Position numbers and translations under genes: made by a program
Origin: Bifidobacterium leontopitheci
GTDB lineage: Bacteria; Actinomycetota; Actinomycetes; Actinomycetales; Bifidobacteriaceae
Direction of reading: 5' to 3'
Length of the DNA: 54,103 nt
NCBI RefSeq assembly: GCF_009193355.1
Contig: NZ_WBVT01000020.1
Location: forward strand, 1 to 54,103
Part shown: positions 49,801-54,103 of the stretch, in pieces
How the letters are laid out: each line of letters starts with the position of its first letter
Numbering within the stretch: the stretch's first letter is position 1
The notes under the pieces: model-generated
What the model saw: the letters and a program-made list of their open reading frames with translations, nothing else
The model's database searches: none
Told to the model about the DNA's origin: nothing

Positions 49801-52110
49801 CGCGGCGGCTGTCGTGATCGAGTCGCGCGCGACCACGTTGCCGGCCTTGTCGTAGGCGACGACCTCGACCGTGCCCGGCTCGAACGGCACCTCCCACTGC
49901 AGGGTCAGCTGCTTCGGCTCGTTGCCGTCCTTCTGGTAGCGGTACTCGAACGGCTTGTCAGCGTACTTGTTGCTCAGGTGGAAGCTCGCCTGATGCGGCT
50001 CGAACTCGCGCCTGCCCAGCGAACGGCCATTGAGGAACAGCTCGGCAGAAGCGGCATTCGTGTACGCCCACACGGCCACCGACTCGCCCTGATCCCAGTT
50101 CCAGTGCGGCAGCAGATGCACCATCGGCGCGTCGTCGGGGTCGGTCCACAGCGCCTTGTACAGCCACCACGGGTTCTTCGGGAAGCCGGCCGTGTCGACC
50201 ATGCCGTAGTAGGAGCGCAGCGGCGCGAGCACGGAACCGTCGGATTCCGGCATCTCCGGCTTGTTCCAGTAGAAGTTCGAGATGTACGGCGCCGGCTCGC
50301 CGATGTAGTCGAAGCCGGTCCACGCGAACTCGCCGACGTTGAACGGCAGGTTCACGAGACGGTCGAACGCGATGTCGAGCGGGTAGCCGCGGTTCGTGGT
50401 GACGTTGTAGTCGGAGATCTCGTACGTGTCCTCCTTCCATGGGCGGCGGCCCTTGGCGAACGGGTAGTCGCGGCCGCGCAGCTGCCACTCGTCGGTGAGG
50501 ATCGTCGGGTGCACGTAAAACCCGCGGCACGGCGTGCAGTTGCCGGATTCGGAGTTGAGGATGACGTCGTTCGGATGCTTCTCGTGCACCTGCTCCATCT
50601 GGTCGCGGTTGATGTACGAGTAGCCGCGCACGTCCATCTGCTCGTGGATCCGGTTGCCGATGCCGTCGATGCCTTTGGACAGGTACGACGCGTCGTTCAC
50701 GGAGTTCGGACGGGTCGGGTCGAGCAGGTGGCACCGCCGGGTCAGGTCGGCGGCGATCGGGATCTCGGCCTCCTGCCAGGCGACCTCGTTGCCCATGCCC
50801 CACATGAACACGGCCGGCTCATTGCGGTCGCGCAGGATCATCGCGGCTAGGTCCTCGGGGTAGTCCTTGGCGAAGTAGTTGCTGTAGTCGTTGCGGTTTT
50901 TCGGGGCCGTCCACATGTCGGTCAGCTCCTCGAGCAGCAGGAAGCCCATGCGACTGCACTCCTCGGCCCACACCTTCGAGCACGGGTTATGGCTGGTGCG
51001 GATCGCGTTGACGCCCGCGTCCTTGAGGATCTCCAGCTGGCGCACGACCGCGCGGCGGTAGGTGGCTGCGCCCAGCGCGCCGAGGTCGTGGTGCATGCAC
51101 ATGCCGAGCGCGCGCATGTTCACGCCGTTCAGATACAGGCCGGACGCCGGGTCGAGGGTGATCCAGCGCAGGCCGAAGCGGGTTTCAGTGACGTCGAGCG
51201 CGGCGGTTGCGGCGTCGGCTGCGGCCGCGCCGTCCAGCACGGTGGTGCGCAGCGTGTACTGGTACGGGTCGGCGGTGCTCCACAGGTGCGGCTGCGGCAC
51301 GGCGACGGTCTGCTCGTACCGGTTGGCTGCGTCGGCGTCCGCATAGTGGGACTCGGCCGCGGTCGTGTCCGGCGTGTTCGCCGGGACGACGACCGCGGTT
51401 TCGGCGGCGGCGGCGACGGTGCCGTCCGCGGCGACGACCTCCTGGCGGAGGGTCACCGCACGGTCTTCGGCGGTCTCGTTGGCGACGAGCGTGGCGACGT
51501 GCACGTTGGCCGGCCGACCGGCGGTGACGTCGTCCTCAAGGGTCGGCGTGGTGATCTGCGTGCCGAAGCGCGCGACGTGCACGGGACCGGTGACGGTGAG
51601 CGTCACGTCGCGGTACAGGCCGGCGCCCGCGTACCAGCGGGAGCTCGGCTCCTCGTTGGTGGTGCGCACGGTGACGACGTTGCGTTCGCCGAGCCTGAGC
51701 CGGCCGGTCAGGTCGACGCTGAATGCGGTGTAGCCGTAGTGGTGTTCGGCGACCTTCTCGCCGTTGAGCCAGATTTCGGCGCGGTCCATGGCGCCGTCGA
51801 AGTCGAGCGTGACGCGCTTGCCCGCGAGGGTTGCGGGGGCGGTGAAGGCCTTGCGATACCAGCCTTCGCCGACCTTGAGATAGCCGACGGTCGCGCGGGC
51901 GTTGCGCGAGAACCGGCCCTCGACGCCGTAGTCGTGCGGCAGGTCGACGTCGCGCCATTCGGCGTCGTCGTAGCCGGGCTTCTCCGCGCCGTTGGGTGTG
52001 CCGCGGAAGAACTTCCATCCGCGGTCGAAATCGTTCGCGCGCCGGGTGAGGGTGCGCTGTTGGGTGGGCGCCTGCGTGGCGGGCGCCTGTGCGCTGTCTG
52101 TCGTCATCAT
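46870..52110 (-). CDS. Multi-domain GH2 beta-galactosidase without signal peptide
   Basis: A 1746-aa glycoside hydrolase family 2 enzyme for beta-galactosides. Start at 52110 (or the adjacent ATG at 52107) after ATGGAGGTCTTC. Domain order: sugar-binding jelly roll (about 20-200), Ig-like (about 200-330), TIM barrel (about 335-650) with acid/base Glu442 (MWGMGNE) and nucleophile Glu521 (LNSESGN), then DUF4982-like and further GH2 beta domains (about 690-880), a repeat-derived linker (about 880-945), four Big_4-type bacterial Ig modules (about 945-1420), an F5/8-type discoidin-like domain (about 1470-1640) and a C-terminal beta module. Such tails are usual in secreted wall-bound enzymes, yet no signal peptide, LPxTG or C-terminal membrane helix is present. 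It is divergent from the GPH symporter, which would import its substrate. Confidence 0.92.
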   Translation of the reverse strand: MMTTDSAQAPATQAPTQQRTLTRRANDFDRGWKFFRGTPNGAEKPGYDDAEWRDVDLPHDYGVEGRFSRNARATVGYLKVGEGWYRKAFTAPATLAGKRVTLDFDGAMDRAEIWLNGEKVAEHHYGYTAFSVDLTGRLRLGERNVVTVRTTNEEPSSRWYAGAGLYRDVTLTVTGPVHVARFGTQITTPTLEDDVTAGRPANVHVATLVANETAEDRAVTLRQEVVAADGTVAAAAETAVVVPANTPDTTAAESHYADADAANRYEQTVAVPQPHLWSTADPYQYTLRTTVLDGAAAADAATAALDVTETRFGLRWITLDPASGLYLNGVNMRALGMCMHHDLGALGAATYRRAVVRQLEILKDAGVNAIRTSHNPCSKVWAEECSRMGFLLLEELTDMWTAPKNRNDYSNYFAKDYPEDLAAMILRDRNEPAVFMWGMGNEVAWQEAEIPIAADLTRRCHLLDPTRPNSVNDASYLSKGIDGIGNRIHEQMDVRGYSYINRDQMEQVHEKHPNDVILNSESGNCTPCRGFYVHPTILTDEWQLRGRDYPFAKGRRPWKEDTYEISDYNVTTNRGYPLDIAFDRLVNLPFNVGEFAWTGFDYIGEPAPYISNFYWNKPEMPESDGSVLAPLRSYYGMVDTAGFPKNPWWLYKALWTDPDDAPMVHLLPHWNWDQGESVAVWAYTNAASAELFLNGRSLGRREFEPHQASFHLSNKYADKPFEYRYQKDGNEPKQLTLQWEVPFEPGTVEVVAYDKAGNVVARDSITTAAAPAGIRLVPDRHVIDGDGRDLSFIEADVIDDAGVIVPRADNELTFHVEHGRLLGTDNGYQANTEPLQSPVHSAYSGKVLAIVASDGSGKPIRVTATAKGLRSDSVDVFTVSSEGAVTRGVTGGASARRPANSAPSVEGAVTRSVTGGAPASDAALPLDPASSSNPSDSGSRGDEVLAVRDTAVRVRDGEKVDLPVTVTALLADNTTALVPVTWDVAYLNDKLAEAAAKPDAQTFVVDGRAADLPVRAAVTVTKPASVRDVSLAAAAGAAPQLPERAMVVFDDGSSVDAPVTWPDMPAAAWAEPGNVTVEGTVEGYGLPVKASVRLVAVGDGDAAAAKPFAHGTTTVTSITVDGKPLDGFSADTHRYTLHRAYTADKPAIEVATADNATAYIVPPVHYPYGSYVVRVTSEDGEQHNAYALDLDVPPAPVADVTIEPPAHALAEDETTTLRIHVTDENGNPVATATADNAKVTYTSSNPSVAAVAGAQDHVTVTALLPGTANITATVAYGGETRTSTPAIVTVADGATPKKPAGVHVPDVRTVAGTTPQLPATAAVTFDHGLGAPLPVDWEPVADAAYAHAGDVTVRGTLARFGTPVTVTVHVVEVLAVQSVSLATITGIEPLIQEDVPEVTVYWSDGAKEQRAVTWDAPEASTYRNPGTFTLLGTVDGISGKAVAHVRVTDEFVQNRDLFSYRNDVYPQVRASYTNPDPKAQEDASLLMDGIVSYTPRVGYNLKNRWSTTGNPSRTAWLEYRFGYGEETPFMLHSFTVYYCLDGEGVALPESVGVEYLDADGAWQPVQGLTAASHPVEQTNDAAWVYATVGDKPGSSMSSKGDETTYTFDMVRTSRIRITFTSAEGAVVAITEVRGDAQVPALNGEATIAGLFVDGATVDGFDPAVEEYQVAGSGAARTGAARTGAAGAGTSVEVLPAGNNAAITVVNRTATDGEAQVIVTSEDGTATRIYHVQVTPETAAATAAATK
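49361..49468. repeat. Intergenic-type GC-rich repeat inside the beta-galactosidase gene
   Basis: Two units, GCTCCCCCAGTCACGCTGCG (49361) and GCTCCCCCGGTCACGCCGCG (49433), each followed by CGTGACAGCCCCCTCC. The outline matches the intergenic unit at 12959-13005. They encode GAVTRSVTGGAPAS-like linker on the minus strand and keep the frame open. Confidence 0.7.
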
Positions 52111-52259
52111 GAAGACCTCCATGACTTGTGATGACCGGGTTGCTGCTTTGCTGCTCATGAGTGTCGCCGTCCGTGCGGTTGGTGTCGCGTGGACAATCGG
52201 CGGCTGATCGTCGCCGGCTTCCCGCAGCCGTTCCTCCGCGGGATTGACACCAGCATATC

Positions 52260-52275
52260 ATCTCAACGATAAGAT
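52260..52275. promoter_or_regulatory. Candidate LacI-type operator, beta-galactosidase side
   Basis: ATCTCAACGATAAGAT is an imperfect inverted repeat 150 bp before the beta-galactosidase start. Read on the minus strand, it is followed by GATATGCTG, a weak -10 region. It resembles the site at 52329. Confidence 0.5.
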
Positions 52276-52328
52276 TACTGAAATAAGCTGGATTTAGCTG
52301 GAACTGAAACGCCGCTGATGGCGCATAA

Positions 52329-52344
52329 ATCTTAACGATGATAT
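52329..52344. promoter_or_regulatory. Candidate LacI-type operator, symporter side
   Basis: ATCTTAACGATGATAT shares AATCTTAWCG and GATGATAT with the other site when both are read towards their genes. It would overlap a -10 region GATATAGTG of the symporter. The divergent region 52111-52465 has no gene of its own. Confidence 0.5.
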
Positions 52345-52465
52345 AGTGTTTGGCAACAGAACAACGAAATCCGCATACGGCGTGTCGCGATGTCGCGACG
52401 CAACCGGACGCGGCGCCGGGCCGCAGGCCGGCGACGCCGCACGCAAGGAAGCAGAAAGGACTCGG

Positions 52466-54094
52466 ATGTCTCGCTCACTCCCACAAGGCTCTGACAAGAC
52501 CCTGGTCAGGCCGCTGTCATGGAAGGCCAAGCTCGGCTACTCCACGTTCTCCCTGTCGTACGTCATGCAGACCATGATCGTCACCTGGCAGATGTTCTAT
52601 TTCACGACGTTCCTCGGCGTGCCCATGTCCGTCACCGCCGTGATCATCGCCGTCGGCAAGATCGTCGCCTCCGTGATCGGCCCCGTCTGGGGGTACATCT
52701 CCGACCGCATGTACCGCAACGCGCTCGGCCGCAGGTTCGGCCGCCGCCGCTCCATCCTCCTGTTCGCCATCCCCGCGAACTTCGTCTTCTACCTGCTGCT
52801 GTGGATCCCCAACCTGTCGATCCCCGTGTACTTTCTCGCCAACCTGCTGTACTGGGCGTTCTTCGCCGGCATTACCACCGTGCAGTACGGCCTGCCCAGC
52901 GAGATGACCGAGAACCCCGGCCAGCGCGCGCAGCTCGTCGGCGTCAACCAGATCGCCGGCGCCATCGGCGGCACGTTCCTCTCGGTGCTCAACGTGTACC
53001 TGTTCACCATCTGGGGCAAGGACAACTGGGAATCGTACTTCAACATGGCCCTGCTGTACGGGCTCATCGGCACCGCCGTGCTCATGCTCGGCTTCCTGTC
53101 GATCCAGGAGCGGCCGTTCGACGAGTCGACCAATGTGTCCGACGCGGATGCGGGCGGCGGTGCGGGCGCTGCGGGCGCGGGTAGTGCGGACGCGGGCGCT
53201 GCGGGAGGGTCCGCCGCGGGCGCCGGGCGGATTGGCTTCGGCCGCCGCCTCGTATCGGTCGTATGGAACTTCCTCTCCGTGCTCAAGGTCAAGGAGTTCC
53301 GCAACTACCTCGGCCTGTACCTCTCCGAAGAATGCTTCCGCACCGTGCGCGGCACGCTCAACACGTATTTCGTGATCTTCGTGCTGCTGCTCGACCCGCA
53401 GACCGTCTCGCTCGCCACCGGCATCAACCTCACATTCGGCATCGCGTGCGTCGCGTTCTTCATCTGGCTGACCGCGCGCGTCGGCGGCCCGCGCGCCTAC
53501 CGGATCGGCGGCGTCGAGGTGATCTGCGTGTTCCTCGCCATGTTCGCACTCGCCATGACCGCCGGCAGCCTGCCCGCGGCGACCCGGGCCGTGCTGTACA
53601 TCGGTCTCGGCCTGTTCATGAACTTCGGCATCACCGGCGTGGTGAACGCCACGCAGTACACGTACACGTTCATCCCCGACGTCGACGAGATCATCACCTC
53701 GAAGCGGCGCGAAGGCCAGTACGCGGCCATCAACTCGACCATCGACGACATCTTCTCGTCGGCCGAGACGATCGTGATCGGCCTAGTGCTCGAGGCGACC
53801 GGCTTCATGGAAGGTGCGCAGACGCAGCCGCCGCAGACTGTGTTCGCGCTCGCATGCCTATTCTCGTTCGTGCCGATCATGATCTGTCTGGTCGGCATCG
53901 CGTTCACCTACCGGCTCAGGCTCAACCGCGAAAACCACGAGCTGCTGCTCGCCGAGATCGCCCGTCTGCGCGCGGGTGGCTCCATGGCCGACGTTACGCC
54001 CGAGACGCGGGCCATGGTCGAGTCGCTCACCGGCATGCCCTATGAGCGCTGCTGGGGGCATAACAATGTCATCAATGTGGCGCGCAAGGGGTGA
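52466..54094 (+). CDS. GPH-family (MelB/LacS-like) galactoside symporter
   Basis: A 542-aa cation-coupled sugar transporter of the glycoside-pentoside-hexuronide family (MFS_2), with 12 predicted membrane segments. Family-like parts are the first helix (KLGYSTFSLSYVMQTMIVTW), the loop ISDRMYRNALGRRFGRRRSI between helices 2 and 3, and ITGVVNATQYTYTFIPDVDE late in the second half. A Gly/Ala-rich insert (about 225-255) in the central loop is low complexity. No LacS-type EIIA domain is attached. Start at 52466 after GAAAGGACTCGG; the frame upstream lacks support. Divergent from the beta-galactosidase, so lactose or another beta-galactoside is the likely substrate. Confidence 0.9.
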   Translation: MSRSLPQGSDKTLVRPLSWKAKLGYSTFSLSYVMQTMIVTWQMFYFTTFLGVPMSVTAVIIAVGKIVASVIGPVWGYISDRMYRNALGRRFGRRRSILLFAIPANFVFYLLLWIPNLSIPVYFLANLLYWAFFAGITTVQYGLPSEMTENPGQRAQLVGVNQIAGAIGGTFLSVLNVYLFTIWGKDNWESYFNMALLYGLIGTAVLMLGFLSIQERPFDESTNVSDADAGGGAGAAGAGSADAGAAGGSAAGAGRIGFGRRLVSVVWNFLSVLKVKEFRNYLGLYLSEECFRTVRGTLNTYFVIFVLLLDPQTVSLATGINLTFGIACVAFFIWLTARVGGPRAYRIGGVEVICVFLAMFALAMTAGSLPAATRAVLYIGLGLFMNFGITGVVNATQYTYTFIPDVDEIITSKRREGQYAAINSTIDDIFSSAETIVIGLVLEATGFMEGAQTQPPQTVFALACLFSFVPIMICLVGIAFTYRLRLNRENHELLLAEIARLRAGGSMADVTPETRAMVESLTGMPYERCWGHNNVINVARKG

Positions 54095-54103
54095 GGCGGG
54101 GCG

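Noticed and set aside
46837..50850. A 1337-codon + strand frame opposite the beta-galactosidase
   Set aside because: Arg/Val/His-rich shadow of the GH2 gene; no start signal and no domain.

Overview
The window looks like a chromosomal segment of a Bifidobacterium. It has high G+C, and the protein families fit that genus: a large GH2 beta-galactosidase beside a GPH-family sugar symporter, a cytoplasmic GH20 hexosaminidase, an ascorbate-type PTS, AhpC with an AhpF-like reductase, and LacI control. Species cannot be named from the sequence alone.

Layout. 1-1.5 kb: a promoter/terminator pair without a convincing gene (possible small RNA) and a broken zinc-ribbon gene. 1.5-7.7 kb: a secreted, wall-anchored S15 Xaa-Pro peptidase, NADP-type glutamate dehydrogenase and MscL. 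8.4-8.7 kb: tRNA-Ile and tRNA-Ala on one transcript. 8.9-12.9 kb: GH20 hexosaminidase and a lipoprotein. 13.3-17.3 kb: a LacI regulator divergent from a three-gene PTS operon (IIA, IIB, IIC) with no catabolic enzymes. 17.7-19.3 kb: YgjP-type metallopeptidase and Dps. 19.5-25.5 kb: two paralogous exported membrane-anchored proteins in tandem with a mosaic structure, a DMT exporter and an AAA-type ATPase. 25.8-28.2 kb: CorC/HlyC-family protein and beta-carbonic anhydrase.

29-46 kb is an accessory and defence region. It begins with a type II restriction-modification pair with a possible leader peptide, followed by ahpC and a domain-swapped AhpF-like reductase. Then comes a three-gene helicase / DUF1156-type DNA methylase / HEPN-DUF499 ATPase module. 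Between the helicase and the methylase sits an RHH antitoxin with an internally deleted toxin remnant. The methylase is out of frame at a run of eight G residues that lies exactly in the codons for its SAM-binding motif I, so it is either phase-OFF, a pseudogene or a sequencing error. This is the most interesting signal in the window.

46.9-54.1 kb: a very large multi-domain GH2 beta-galactosidase without a signal peptide, divergent from a GPH sugar symporter, with one LacI-type inverted repeat at each end of the shared promoter region.

The intergenic DNA is crowded with short, non-coding, palindromic repeat families. They include a 99-bp element (five copies), a ~128-bp element with GAGATGTGGGTGTTT ends (three copies), hairpins built on GCGCAAGGATTTACGG, arrays built on ACCGTACTC/GAGTACG, and two arrays of exact 21-bp units. 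One GC-rich intergenic repeat has entered the coding sequence of the beta-galactosidase in frame. No transposase, CRISPR array or rRNA gene was seen.
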